Below, piece after piece: positions 30,558-39,859 of a stretch of 64,000 nt of DNA. Source of the stretch: JANPPS01 sp965246835 (lineage in GTDB: Bacteria > Pseudomonadota > Alphaproteobacteria > Acetobacterales > Acetobacteraceae); contig CBDFFQ010000001.1 in assembly GCA_965246835.1 (NCBI GenBank), positions 3,162,001-3,226,000 on the forward strand, given 5' to 3'. A program made the position numbers and the translations under genes. The notes below the pieces were generated by a model. The model was not told the DNA's origin and did no database searches. It worked only from the letters and a program-made list of their open reading frames with translations. Position 1 is the stretch's first letter. Every line of letters starts with the position of its first letter.

Positions 30558-31748
30558 GTGAATGTTGACGTGTGTGTGGTGGGCGCGGGCCCGGTCGGCG
30601 CCACCCTCGCGTGCCGGCTGGCCGCCGGTGGCGTTCGGGTGGCCGTCGTGGATCGCGCCGCCCTGCCGCCGATGGAACACCCCGATTTCGACGGTCGCGC
30701 CTATGCCGTGGCCTCCGGCTCGCGCCGGTTGCTCGAGCAGGCCGGGGTGTGGGAGCGGCTGCCCCAGGCGCCGGGACCGATCCTGGATATCCGCGTATCG
30801 GACGGCCGGGTGGGCCGGCGGGCGTCATCAATGTTCCTGCATTTCGACCATGCGGAGGCCGGGTCCGGCCCGTTCGGCTGGATGGTGGAGGCGCGCAGCC
30901 TCCGGGTGGCATTGAACGCGCATCTGCATGCGGCGGCCGGGCTGACGCTGCATGCGCCGGCCGAGGCGCAGGTTACGCGCTCATTCGAGCGGGCCGTCGT
31001 GCGGCTGGCGGACGGCACCGAGATCGAATGTAGCCTCGTGGTGGCGGCGGAGGGCAGGGCGTCGCCCTTGCGGGAGCAGGCGGGGATCGCGGTCACGCGC
31101 CTGCCCTACAAGCAGCGCGGCATCGTGGCGGCGATCGCGCATGAGCGGCCGCATCACGGCGTGGCGCTCGAGCACTTCCTGCCGGCCGGGCCGTTCGCGC
31201 AATTGCCGATGGCGGCGACCGAGGGCGCGCCGAACGTCTCCGCCATCGTCTGGACGGAGCGGACGGCGCAGGCGGACCGGGTGATCGCGCTGGATGATGC
31301 GGCGTTCGGGCGGGAGGTGCAGCGGCGGCTGGGCGACCACCTCGGCGCCATCCGGCCGATCGGGCGGCGCTGGCTCTATCCGCTGGGCGCGCTGCATGCG
31401 CATCGGTATGTGGACACGCGGCTGGTGCTGGTCGGCGACGCGGCGCATGGCATCCACCCGATCGCAGGGCAGGGACTGAACCTCGGCTTTCGCGACGTCA
31501 TCGCGCTGTCGGAGCTGGTGATCGCCGCCGTGGAGGCCGGGCGCGATCCCGGTGCGGCGACGCTGCTGACGGATTATCAGCGGCAGCGGCGGCCGGCGAA
31601 CCTGGCGATGCTGGCCGCGACGGACGTGCTGGACCGGTTGTTCAGCACGGACAACCCTCTGGTCCGCGCGGCGCGGGATATCGGGATCGCCGGGGTCCAT
31701 CGCCTGCCGGGGCTGAAGCGGATGTTCATGCGGCAGGCGATGGGTTAA
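30558..31748 (+). CDS. FAD-dependent UbiH/UbiF/VisC-family hydroxylase
   Basis: Class A flavoprotein monooxygenase of 396 residues, probably a ubiquinone-ring hydroxylase (UbiH/UbiL type). It has the FAD Rossmann motif VVGAGPVGATLACRLAAGG at the N-terminus, the DG-like region VVAAEGRASPLREQAGI and the second FAD motif LVLVGDAAHGIHPIAGQGLN. GTG 30558 (VNVDVCVVGAG) is preceded by AGGGGAG and gives the normal family length; open frame extends to 30474 without support. It is followed after 5 bases by a convergent gene. Confidence 0.87.
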   Translation: MNVDVCVVGAGPVGATLACRLAAGGVRVAVVDRAALPPMEHPDFDGRAYAVASGSRRLLEQAGVWERLPQAPGPILDIRVSDGRVGRRASSMFLHFDHAEAGSGPFGWMVEARSLRVALNAHLHAAAGLTLHAPAEAQVTRSFERAVVRLADGTEIECSLVVAAEGRASPLREQAGIAVTRLPYKQRGIVAAIAHERPHHGVALEHFLPAGPFAQLPMAATEGAPNVSAIVWTERTAQADRVIALDDAAFGREVQRRLGDHLGAIRPIGRRWLYPLGALHAHRYVDTRLVLVGDAAHGIHPIAGQGLNLGFRDVIALSELVIAAVEAGRDPGAATLLTDYQRQRRPANLAMLAATDVLDRLFSTDNPLVRAARDIGIAGVHRLPGLKRMFMRQAMG

Positions 31749-31753
31749 CGCCT

Positions 31754-33289
31754 TTAGCGGCGGCGGCGCGCCACGGCCCCCAGCACGCCCAGCGCCAACA
31801 GGCCGAGGCTTGCGGGTTCCGGCACGGCGGTGGCCTGGGTGCCGATCAGGAAGCTGCCCAGCGCCGCCTGATCCGTGTAGGCGCCGCGGCCGAAAATGCG
31901 GCCCTGCGCGTCGGTGTAGCTGTCCGTCGCGGTCGCGAGCGCACCCACGGACGCGGAGCCTGCGCCGTAGGCGAATAGCGGCACCAGGTTGTTGCTATGC
32001 GTGCTGCCGAACCAGGCATAGCCCGGTAGGGTGCCGGCGCCGTTATCGGTCACGCTCTGGAACGGCACGGTGGCGCCGGCGGGGCCATACAGATTGTGGT
32101 CATGGTCGGACGTCACCACCAGCAGCGTGTTGGCCCACGTCGCGTCGGTATCGGGCCGGTTCACCCAGTCGATCACGTCGGCCACCGCGGTCTGGAACTC
32201 CTGGTATTCCTCGATCATGCGGCCGAAATTGTTGCTGTGCATGGCCCGGTCCACCGCCCCGCCTTCGACCATCAGGAATAGGCCGTTCGGATTGGTGCCG
32301 AGCTTGTTCAGCGCCGCCAATTCCATCTCCGACAAGGTGGGCGTGTTGGGCAGCTTGGGCGTCTGGCCGGGCTTGTAGGTGGCGACGTTGGTGCCGGGCG
32401 CGTCGTCCCGGTATTCCTGGGTGCCGTCCAGCGCCTGGGCGATCATCGCGAGTGGGGCGGAGCTGGTCTGGCTGCCGTTCGCCAGGGCCTGGATGGCAGC
32501 GCGGTCCTGCACCAGGTTCCAATTCTGTGCGTTGCTGCCGGACGCGTTGGTCTTGTTCTTCAGGTCCATCCACAGGTTCTGCCCGATCCAGCTGTAGTCC
32601 GGCGTGGTCGCGGGCTTCCCCGCATTGGTGAAATCCGGGTTGCCGGTGCCGGCGATCACGCTGAGCGTGCCGGCGCTGAACATCTCGCTCGCGATCGCCG
32701 CACGGTTGGAGCGTGCGACGTTATGCGCGCTGCCACCGGCCGCGGGCGTCGCGTCGCTGAACTGGACCGTGGTGACCACGCCGGCGGACTTGCCGGCCGC
32801 GTGCATCGTCTCCGCCAGGCTCAGCACGGGCTGCCCGGCGCCGTTCACGTTCACGGCGTTGTTGTAGGTCTTCACCCCGGTCATCATCGAGGTCATGGTG
32901 TTGGCGGAATCCGGGTAGGTCGCGCGGCCGAACTCGTAGCCCTTGAAGCCGGCCGGATAGGCGCCGAAGCCTGGCACGGCCGAGTTGCCGGCCACCGGGG
33001 TCGTGTCATACGCCTTGGCCGGGTTGTAGACGGTGTTCGGATCCTGCACCAACGAACCCGGCGTCGTGCCGGTGCGGAGCGGGTAGGTGCTCTGCGCCGT
33101 CCGCGTCCAGCCGGCACCGTCCATCAGCAAGGGCGCGCCCGTGTAGTATCGAACGGCCTGCGCGGTGTTGTAGCCGGCGCCGTCCGAGATCATGACGATC
33201 ACGTTCTTGATGGGGTCGGCCGCGGCCGGGGCGCTGCCTCCGGCAATGCAGGCGGCCATGGCGCAGCCTGCGAGAAGGAAGGAACGCAT
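31754..33289 (-). CDS. Alkaline phosphatase with PEP-CTERM sorting signal
   Basis: Secreted phosphomonoesterase of 511 residues. A signal peptide (1-24, ending PAAA) precedes the catalytic domain, with metal-binding VIVMISDGAGYN, the nucleophile Ser in the DSANTMTSMMTG stretch, VEGGAVDRAMHSNN and TSDHDHNLYG. The last 23 residues form a PEP-CTERM tail: VPEP, then a hydrophobic helix (ASLGLLALGVLGAVA) and terminal RRRR. That tail is cleaved by an exosortase and targets proteins to the envelope or exopolysaccharide. I see no Pho box upstream. Confidence 0.9.
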   Translation of the reverse strand: MRSFLLAGCAMAACIAGGSAPAAADPIKNVIVMISDGAGYNTAQAVRYYTGAPLLMDGAGWTRTAQSTYPLRTGTTPGSLVQDPNTVYNPAKAYDTTPVAGNSAVPGFGAYPAGFKGYEFGRATYPDSANTMTSMMTGVKTYNNAVNVNGAGQPVLSLAETMHAAGKSAGVVTTVQFSDATPAAGGSAHNVARSNRAAIASEMFSAGTLSVIAGTGNPDFTNAGKPATTPDYSWIGQNLWMDLKNKTNASGSNAQNWNLVQDRAAIQALANGSQTSSAPLAMIAQALDGTQEYRDDAPGTNVATYKPGQTPKLPNTPTLSEMELAALNKLGTNPNGLFLMVEGGAVDRAMHSNNFGRMIEEYQEFQTAVADVIDWVNRPDTDATWANTLLVVTSDHDHNLYGPAGATVPFQSVTDNGAGTLPGYAWFGSTHSNNLVPLFAYGAGSASVGALATATDSYTDAQGRIFGRGAYTDQAALGSFLIGTQATAVPEPASLGLLALGVLGAVARRRR

Positions 33290-33363
33290 CGGGGAACTCC
33301 ATCGAACGGTCCGCCAGCGTTAACGTTTGTTGGTGATCGCCCGACGTCAGATTGATGATGGTT

Positions 33364-34260
33364 CTAAGACAATGCGTCACCCCGGCCCTGACGGGACAGC
33401 CACAGACCCGCCGCGATCAGCGCGACACCGGCCGCGTGATAGGGATGCAGCCGCTCTCCCAGGAACAGCACGGCCAGCAGCGTGCCGAACACCGGCATCA
33501 GGTGGGAGAATTGCCCACCCCGGGCCGCCCCCAGCAACTCGATCCCCCGGTTGTAGAACAGCGTCGCGAAGAACGAGGCGAACAGCCCGGCATAAACCAC
33601 CGCCGCCAGCCCCCGCCAGCCCGGCACCAGCCGCAGCCCCGCCGCATGCTCCGCGACCGCCATGGGCGCCAGGACGCACAGCCCGATCGCGCACAGCGCC
33701 GCCAGCAGGCTGAACGGATGCACCATGGGCCGACGCCGCAACACGACCGAGTAGACCGCGTATGCCGCGACCGCGACCAGCACCAGCGCGTCGCCCGGGT
33801 TCAACCGCACCTGCGCCAGCCGCTCGATCGACCCCTCCGCCGCGATCACCACGACGCCCAGGACGGACACCAGGATCGCCACCACCTGCACCCAGTCCGG
33901 CCGATCCCCCGCGAGCGCCCCGGCGGCCAGGATCGCGAGCGGCATGACGGACTGCATCAGAAGCGCGTTCACCGCCGTGGTCTGATGCAGCCCGCGATAC
34001 ACGAGGATGTTGTAGATAACGGTGCCGAGCAGCGAGAGCGTCAGCACCGTCCAGCGCCGGGCCCAGAGCCGCGCCGCGTCCGCGCGCAAATGCGGCCACG
34101 CGACCCCCAGCACGATCACGAGCGCCAGGCCCCACCGCAGCAAGGTGAACAGCACCGGCGGCACCAAATCCGCCGCCGCCCGCCCGACCACGACACTGCC
34201 GGACCAGAACAGCATGGTCAGTGCGAGCAAGAGCGGCCCGTTGCTCCACAGCCGGGTCAC
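33364..34260 (-). CDS. EamA/DMT-superfamily transporter (10 TM)
   Basis: Inner-membrane protein of 298 residues with ten predicted helices in two EamA repeats (about 10-140 and 155-290). Typical features are FWSGSVVVGRAAADLVPP in the first helix pair, and LLGAARGGQFSHLMPVFGTL and FLGERLHPYHAAGVALI in the second repeat. Family members export amino acids or other metabolites; the substrate is unknown. The GTG start overlaps the stop of the S9 peptidase (GTGA), suggesting a joint transcript. Confidence 0.87.
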   Translation of the reverse strand: MTRLWSNGPLLLALTMLFWSGSVVVGRAAADLVPPVLFTLLRWGLALVIVLGVAWPHLRADAARLWARRWTVLTLSLLGTVIYNILVYRGLHQTTAVNALLMQSVMPLAILAAGALAGDRPDWVQVVAILVSVLGVVVIAAEGSIERLAQVRLNPGDALVLVAVAAYAVYSVVLRRRPMVHPFSLLAALCAIGLCVLAPMAVAEHAAGLRLVPGWRGLAAVVYAGLFASFFATLFYNRGIELLGAARGGQFSHLMPVFGTLLAVLFLGERLHPYHAAGVALIAAGLWLSRQGRGDALS

Positions 34261-36017
34261 AGCGTGCGGCGCAAGAAATCCGCGATGGCGGTGAACACGC
34301 GCGTTTTGTCATCGGGCCGCACGAAGCCGTGCCCGGCATAACCAAAAACCTCATACGCCACCGGTTTGGTGCGGGCGCCCATGGCCTCCACCAATTGCTC
34401 GCTTTCCCCGATCGGCACGCGCGGGTCCCGGGTGCCATGCAGCACCAGCAGCGGCGCCCGGATGCGTTCGATGTGGCGAAGGGGGGAGATGCGGTCGAAC
34501 AGGGCGCGGTGCCGCACGGGATCGCCATACTCGGCGGCGCGATGATCCCGCCGCCAGGGGCCCGTCGCGGCCAGCAGGGTGCCGAAATCCGATATGCCAT
34601 AGAAGTCGATCGCGGTGCGCCAGAGCGCCGGGTATTCGGTGATGGCGGCCAGCACCATGTAGCCGCCATAGGACTGGCCCATGATGCCGATGCGCGCGGG
34701 ATCGATGCCGGGCTTTGCCGCGACGAAGCGGTGCGCGGCGGCGAGGTCGTGCACGGAATCGAGCCGGCGGTCCGTGTCGTCCAGCTCCATGAATGTGCGG
34801 CCATAGCCGGTGGAGCCGCGCACGTTCGGCATCAGCACGGCGTAGCCCTGCGCCAGGAGCGCCTGCATGTCGGGACGGAAGGTGGCGCGGGCCTGGGAGG
34901 CCGGGCCGCCATGGACCCAGATAATGGCGGGGCGACCGGCCTCCGGCGCCGGGCCGGGCGGGTGGGCGAGCCAGCCGGCGATCGGGCGGCCGTCGAAACC
35001 GGGCCACTCGACCAGGGCGAAATCCTGCACGGGGAGGGCACATTCGGGTTGCGATACGCAGCGCACGGCCCCGGCCTCCCACAGCCAAAGCCCGGCTGGT
35101 TGCGTGGGCGTGGCATGCACGAAGGCGAGGCGCCCGTCCTTGGACCAGGACAGGTCCGTGATCATGCCGGGCGGCATCTTCACAGCCGGGCGATCCCCAA
35201 CCATGGAACCGACCCGCAGCAGGGCGTAGCCGCGATCATTCTCCACCGTCGCCAGCAGCGCGCCATCCGGTGACATCGCCCAGGCTTCCACATCGCTTTC
35301 CGGCGCGAACACCGGCGTGATCGTATGCTGGAACGGGTCGATCCGGCAGAGCTGGACGAACTCGCCACCGGCATCGGTCAGCCCGATCACCGCCTCGCCA
35401 TCCGGTGCCCATCGCAGGCTGGAGAAATCCATGGGCGCGCGAAATCGGGGAGCGGTCTCATGGACCGGTGCCGTGGCTCCCGTGGTGATATCGAGGATGA
35501 AGGGCCGGACGTCGCCGGTCGCAAGCTCCGCCATCGCGATCAGCCGCGTGCCGTCCTTGTGCCAGGCGCCGAGCGTGCATTCGTGCCGGCCATGGTGCAC
35601 GCGGGTGCGGGCGCCGGTGGCGAGGTCCATGAGCAGGATGTCGAAATGCGCCTCGTCGCGGTCATTGGCGGTGAAGGCCAGGCGCGTGCCATCGGGCGAG
35701 ATGCTGCCCAGGCCGTGGATCACGCCCGGCGCCTCCGTCAGCGCGCGGGAGGTGCCGTCCCACAGCCAGATTTGCTGGCGTTCGTCGCCCCTGGCATCGA
35801 TGCCATAGACCAGCCGATCATCGCCGGGGGCGCGGCGCAGGGTGGCGATTTTCTCGTCATGATGTGTGAGTTGGCGGGATTGGCCGGTGCCGAGGTCGAG
35901 CGCCCAAAGCTGGGGCAGGCCAGGGCCGCGCAGGTGATAGAGCGTTGTGCCATCCATGGAAAATGCCGGGGAGGCGGCGGCATCGAGGGCGGCGTAGGCG
36001 GCGGGGAGAGCGGTCAT
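34257..36017 (-). CDS. S9 family prolyl-oligopeptidase-type serine peptidase
   Basis: Cytoplasmic peptidase of about 586 residues. The N-terminal two thirds are WD40-like beta-propeller repeats (ISPDGTRLAFTAND, LRWAPDGEAVIGL, AMSPDGALLATVEND). The alpha/beta hydrolase domain (about 330-586) has the Ser in GQSYGGYM (about 448), the Asp in LHGTRDPRVPI (about 530) and the His in GYAGHGFVRP (about 561). Possible starts are ATG 36017 (MTALPAAY, used), ATG 36029 and TTG 36038; none has a clear ribosome site. It is divergent from the radical SAM gene and coupled to the DMT exporter. Confidence 0.9.
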   Translation of the reverse strand: MTALPAAYAALDAAASPAFSMDGTTLYHLRGPGLPQLWALDLGTGQSRQLTHHDEKIATLRRAPGDDRLVYGIDARGDERQQIWLWDGTSRALTEAPGVIHGLGSISPDGTRLAFTANDRDEAHFDILLMDLATGARTRVHHGRHECTLGAWHKDGTRLIAMAELATGDVRPFILDITTGATAPVHETAPRFRAPMDFSSLRWAPDGEAVIGLTDAGGEFVQLCRIDPFQHTITPVFAPESDVEAWAMSPDGALLATVENDRGYALLRVGSMVGDRPAVKMPPGMITDLSWSKDGRLAFVHATPTQPAGLWLWEAGAVRCVSQPECALPVQDFALVEWPGFDGRPIAGWLAHPPGPAPEAGRPAIIWVHGGPASQARATFRPDMQALLAQGYAVLMPNVRGSTGYGRTFMELDDTDRRLDSVHDLAAAHRFVAAKPGIDPARIGIMGQSYGGYMVLAAITEYPALWRTAIDFYGISDFGTLLAATGPWRRDHRAAEYGDPVRHRALFDRISPLRHIERIRAPLLVLHGTRDPRVPIGESEQLVEAMGARTKPVAYEVFGYAGHGFVRPDDKTRVFTAIADFLRRTL

Positions 36018-36097
36018 ACCGGGCAGCATAGGGCGCAAAACCCGGTTGCAAAGCCGGAGGCGTCGCCTATTTCTGAAGGCCGGAGAACAGATGTTCC

Positions 36098-37315
36098 ATG
36101 GACCTGCTGAAGAAACTCGAGATCCTGGCCGACGCCGCGAAATACGACGCCTCCTGCGCCTCCAGCGGGACGGCCAAGCGCAGTTCGGCCGGTGAGACCA
36201 CAGGCGTCGGCTCGACGGAGGGGATGGGCATCTGCCACGCCTATGCGCCGGATGGGCGGTGCATCAGCCTTTTGAAGATCCTGCTGACCAATTCCTGCGT
36301 CTATGACTGCCTGTATTGCATCAACCGCCGCAGCTCGAACGTGCAGCGAGCGCGATTCACGGTCGATGAGGTGGTCACGCTGACCCTCGGCTTCTATCGC
36401 CGCAACTGCATCGAGGGGCTGTTCCTCAGCTCCGGCATCATCCGCAGCCCGGATTATACGATGGAGCAGGTGGTGCATGTCGCGAAGACGCTGCGGGAGG
36501 TGCACGGCTTTCGGGGCTACATCCACCTTAAAACCATTCCGGATGCCTCGCCGGAGCTGCTGTTGGAAGCCGGGCGCTATGCCGACCGGCTCAGCATCAA
36601 CGTGGAGCTGCCGACCGAGGATGGGCTGACGCGGTTGGCGCCGGAGAAGGACCTGCCGAGCATCCGGCGCAGCATGGGCCGCATGCGGCTGCGCATCGAC
36701 GAGGCCCGGGCGGAGAAGAAGTCCCCCCGCTTCGCCCCGGCCGGGCAGAGCACGCAGATGATCGTGGGCGCCGATAGCGGGTCGGACCGGCAAATCTTGG
36801 ATCTCAGCACCAATCTCTATGGCAGCTACGGTCTTAAGCGGGTGTACTTCTCGGCCTTCAGCCCGATCCCGGACAGCAGCGCGGCGCTGCCGCCCAGTAA
36901 GGCGCCTTTGCTGCGCGAGCATCGGCTGTATCAGGCCGATTGGCTGATGCGGTTCTATGAGTTCAAGACCGACGAGATCACAACCGGCGCCGACGGCAAC
37001 ATGGATTTGTCCATGGACCCGAAGCTCGCCTGGGCACTGGCGCATCGGGAGCAGTTTCCGATGGATGTGAATACCGCCACGCGGGAGCAGCTGCTGCGGG
37101 TGCCGGGGCTCGGCGTGAAATCGGTGGTGCGGCTGCTGCAGGCGCGGCGGCACCGGCGCTTGCGCATGGACGATCTGGCCCGGCTTCGCCTGCCGCTGGC
37201 GAAGGTGGCGCCGTTCGTGATCACGGCCGATCACCAGCCCGGCGGCCTGCTCGACAGCGCGCGGCTGCAGCAGCGCCTGGTGCCGAAGGCGCAGCAAATG
37301 GACCTGTTCGGGTGA
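36098..37315 (+). CDS. Putative DNA modification/repair radical SAM protein
   Basis: Radical SAM enzyme of 405 residues. The cluster motif is in TNSCVYDCLYCINRR (CxxxCxxC), followed by the (alpha/beta)6-type region with FLSSGIIRSPDYTMEQ, INVELPTEDGL and QMIVGADSGSD. The C-terminus has a helix-hairpin-helix (DVNTATREQLLRVPGLGVKS), a DNA-binding element. It belongs to the family annotated as putative DNA modification/repair radical SAM protein, which is always found with the partner encoded next. Its stop overlaps the next GTG (GTGA), so the two are a fixed cassette. The reaction is unknown. Confidence 0.9.
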   Translation: MDLLKKLEILADAAKYDASCASSGTAKRSSAGETTGVGSTEGMGICHAYAPDGRCISLLKILLTNSCVYDCLYCINRRSSNVQRARFTVDEVVTLTLGFYRRNCIEGLFLSSGIIRSPDYTMEQVVHVAKTLREVHGFRGYIHLKTIPDASPELLLEAGRYADRLSINVELPTEDGLTRLAPEKDLPSIRRSMGRMRLRIDEARAEKKSPRFAPAGQSTQMIVGADSGSDRQILDLSTNLYGSYGLKRVYFSAFSPIPDSSAALPPSKAPLLREHRLYQADWLMRFYEFKTDEITTGADGNMDLSMDPKLAWALAHREQFPMDVNTATREQLLRVPGLGVKSVVRLLQARRHRRLRMDDLARLRLPLAKVAPFVITADHQPGGLLDSARLQQRLVPKAQQMDLFG

Positions 37316-38724
37316 AATCCGTCGTGCTCGCGCACGAGGTGGATTGGGACGGCTGGCGGCAGGCGGCGCGGAACTTGGCGCTGACCGGGGTGCCGCCGGC
37401 TGAGGTGGTGTGGGCCGTGCGCGCGGCCACGGACCTGTTCGCCGAACCGGAGTTGCCGGCGCCCGCGACGGGCAGCTTCACGGTGCCGCGCGCCTTGGTC
37501 GGCTTGGCCGAGACGGCGATCCAGGCGCATGATCCCGAGCGGTTCGCCCTGCTGTATGGCCTGATCTGGCGGGCGCAGCACGGGGAGAAGCATCTGCTGG
37601 AGCTGACCACGGACCCCGCCGTGCAGAGGGTGCAGCGCCTGGCGCAGGCGGTGCGGCGAGACACGCACAAGATGCGCGCCTTCGTGCGGTTCCGGGAGGT
37701 GAGCGAGCCCGAAGGCATCCGCTACGTGAGCTGGTTCGAACCGGACCACTACATCGTGGAAGCCAACGCCGCATTCTTCGTGCGCCGGTTCGCGACGATG
37801 GTGTGGTCGATCCTGACGCCCTATCGCAGCGTGCACTGGACCGGGACCGAGCTGCGGTTCGAGGCTGGCGCCAGCCCGGCGGATGTGCCCGACGATGATC
37901 GCCTGGAGGAGTACTGGCGCGCCTATTACAGCAGCATCTTCAACCCGGCCCGGCTCAAGATCGGCGCCATGCGGTCGGAGATGCCGCAGAAATACTGGAA
38001 GAACCTTCCCGAGGCCGCCGCGATCCCGGAGTTGATCCGCACCGCCGCCGCCCGGGTCGACACGATGGTGGACACGCCCATGATCTCCCCGCCCCGCGCC
38101 GCCCGCCCGATCCCCGCCATGGCGGCCCCGGACCACACGCCGATGCAGGCCCTGGCCGCCGGTGCCGCGGAATGCCGCCGCTGCCCGCTCTGGGAGCCGG
38201 CCACGCAGACCGTGTGGGGCGAGGGGCCGGTCGATGCGCGCATCCTGATCGTGGGCGAGCAGCCGGGCGACCAGGAAGACCTCGCCGGCCGCCCGTTCGT
38301 GGGACCGGCCGGGCAGCTGCTGTACCGCGCGATGGCGGAGGCCGGGCTCGATCGGCAGACGGTCTATGTCACCAATGCCGTGAAGCACTTCAAGTTCGTG
38401 CCGCGCGGCAAGCGGCGCATCCACGAGAAGCCCGGCACCTCGGAAATCACCGCCTGCCGCTTCTGGCTCGAGCAGGAGCGGGCGGTGCTGCAGCCCGCCG
38501 TGACGGTCATGGTGGGCGCGACCGCGGCGCGGGCGGTGCTGGGCCGTGCGGTGGCGATCACGAAGGAGCGGGGGCAGGCCATCCCGCTGCCGACCGGCAA
38601 TACGCCGGGCTTCGTGACGGTGCATCCGTCCTATCTGCTGCGGCTGCCGGACGAGGACGCGAAGCAGCGGGAATACGCCGCCTTCGTGGATGATCTGCGC
38701 AAGATCAAGGCGCTGGCGGCGTAG
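37312..38724 (+). CDS. udgX: DUF4130 / UdgX fusion (uracil-DNA cross-linking glycosylase)
   Basis: Two-part protein of 470 residues. The first half (about 1-260) is the DUF4130 partner of the radical SAM enzyme (WSILTPYRSVHWTG). The second half (about 280-470) is a UdgX-family uracil-DNA glycosylase with the family-4-like cluster cysteines beginning CRRCPLW, motif GEQPGDQEDLAGRPFVGP, the UdgX-specific loop RGKRRIHEKP and VHPSYLLRL. In UdgX the loop His (here His371) forms a covalent bond to the DNA at the uracil site, making a suicide glycosylase. GTG start overlaps the preceding stop. Confidence 0.92.
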   Translation: MKSVVLAHEVDWDGWRQAARNLALTGVPPAEVVWAVRAATDLFAEPELPAPATGSFTVPRALVGLAETAIQAHDPERFALLYGLIWRAQHGEKHLLELTTDPAVQRVQRLAQAVRRDTHKMRAFVRFREVSEPEGIRYVSWFEPDHYIVEANAAFFVRRFATMVWSILTPYRSVHWTGTELRFEAGASPADVPDDDRLEEYWRAYYSSIFNPARLKIGAMRSEMPQKYWKNLPEAAAIPELIRTAAARVDTMVDTPMISPPRAARPIPAMAAPDHTPMQALAAGAAECRRCPLWEPATQTVWGEGPVDARILIVGEQPGDQEDLAGRPFVGPAGQLLYRAMAEAGLDRQTVYVTNAVKHFKFVPRGKRRIHEKPGTSEITACRFWLEQERAVLQPAVTVMVGATAARAVLGRAVAITKERGQAIPLPTGNTPGFVTVHPSYLLRLPDEDAKQREYAAFVDDLRKIKALAA

Positions 38725-38767
38725 CCTGGGAGCAGCCCGTCGCTGCGCTCGCAATGAGGGTGGGGCG

Positions 38768-39289
38768 TCAGACGCCGGCCTTCTCGCCCATGGCCTCGCG
38801 CTGCATGTAGGTCAGCGTGACCGGGGTGATCTGCCCCTCGATGAACTTGGCCGTCGCGACCTCCTCCTCAAGTGACTGCTTCAGCACCGGCACCGCCTCG
38901 CTATCGCCCACGGCGTCCGCCATCGCGATCAGGGAAGTGTAGGCCGCGATCTCCATGTGCTCGAACGCGTAGTTGGAGAAGGTGTTCTTGAGCACCTCGT
39001 CCTGCATCGGCACGTGCCCGAGGGCGGCGAAATTGCCGACCAGACCGGTCACGAAATCCTTGAGGGACGAGCTGTCGGTGCCATGGCGATGCAGGATCTG
39101 CTCGAGGCGGACGGCCTGCTGCTTGCTCTCGTCGATGTGTAGACGCAGGCGCGCCTCCATCTCGGGGTAGTTCTCCAGCCGCTCCACCTGGCGGGACAGG
39201 ATCTGCACCGCTTGCGTCTCCAGCGCGTGGGCGTTCTTCAGGCCGGTATGATATAGCTCGTGCTGCGTCGTCTGGGCGTCACCGGTCAT
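38768..39289 (-). CDS. DUF892 / YciE-YciF-like ferritin-like protein
   Basis: Four-helix, ferritin-like protein of 173 residues. It starts QTTQHELYHTGLKNAHALE and contains the DUF892 positions QILSRQVERLENYPEMEARL and NYAFEHMEIAAYTSLIAMA, with repeated Glu/His that could bind di-iron. Relatives are induced in general stress responses and by osmotic stress; function is not settled. ATG 39289 has AAGGAG six bases upstream. A poor EcfG-like match (TGAAC-N16-GGTT, minus strand, 39398-39422) lies about 110 bases upstream. Confidence 0.85.
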   Translation of the reverse strand: MTGDAQTTQHELYHTGLKNAHALETQAVQILSRQVERLENYPEMEARLRLHIDESKQQAVRLEQILHRHGTDSSSLKDFVTGLVGNFAALGHVPMQDEVLKNTFSNYAFEHMEIAAYTSLIAMADAVGDSEAVPVLKQSLEEEVATAKFIEGQITPVTLTYMQREAMGEKAGV

Positions 39290-39395
39290 CGGCATCTCCT
39301 TAATATGCCGCGGCATGCGGCCTTACGCCCCGGCAGGTGCGGTCGAACTCCGCGGCCGCAACCCGCCTCGCGGGCTGGTGACCGGAAGGATGGGC

Positions 39396-39420
39396 GCAAC
39401 CGGCTCGATGGTCCCGCGTT
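39396..39420 (+). promoter_or_regulatory. EcfG-type promoter candidate for the 39446 gene
   Basis: GCAAC (39396-39400), 16-base spacer, CGTT (39417-39420), 25 bases before the ATG. The consensus for the alphaproteobacterial general stress sigma factor is GGAAC-N16/17-CGTT, so there is one mismatch. The same GCAAC-N16-CGTT form precedes the SDR gene at 57703. Confidence 0.55.
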
Positions 39421-39445
39421 CACCGGCCAGACCAGGAGGGCAGCC

Positions 39446-39715
39446 ATGAGCTCAGCGAGTACGACAACCGATCACGATGAGATCAAGCAGTGGATCGAAG
39501 CGCGCCAGGGACGGCCCACCGTGGTCGAGGGAACCGAGGGGAAGGACGGCGAGGGTATCCTGCGGATCGACTTCCTGGAACCAGACGAAAAGCTGCACGA
39601 GATCCCGTGGGACGCGTTCTTCAAGACGTTTGATGATCGAAAGCTGGCGTTCCTACACCAGGACACGACAGCGGACGGCAGCATCAGCCGCTTGTTCAAA
39701 TTCGTGCATCGCTAA
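39446..39715 (+). CDS. Small conserved acidic protein, function unknown
   Basis: Soluble 89-residue protein: HDEIKQWIEARQGRPTVVEG, then GEGILRIDFLEPDEKLHEI and WDAFFKTFDDRKLAFLHQD. I recognise it as a widespread proteobacterial family, sometimes mislabelled as a glucan branching enzyme; no function is established. AGGAGGG precedes ATG 39446. The upstream EcfG-like promoter and the divergent DUF892 gene suggest a stress-induced protein. Confidence 0.8.
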   Translation: MSSASTTTDHDEIKQWIEARQGRPTVVEGTEGKDGEGILRIDFLEPDEKLHEIPWDAFFKTFDDRKLAFLHQDTTADGSISRLFKFVHR

Positions 39716-39859
39716 GTATTTCCCTGCACGAGAGCGCAACCGTTCCAGGTTAGAAACACACAGCGCCATTCACGTGATTGTGGGTGGCGCCTGAGAACGG
39801 TCAGGTGTTTTGAGTATTATTCGGCCGATGGGTTTCCGGCCTCAATCAGGAGTTTTCTC

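Noticed and set aside
39398..39422. EcfG promoter for the DUF892 gene on the minus strand
   Set aside because: TGAAC-N16-GGTT has a mismatch in each element, lies 110 bases upstream and overlaps the better plus-strand site.
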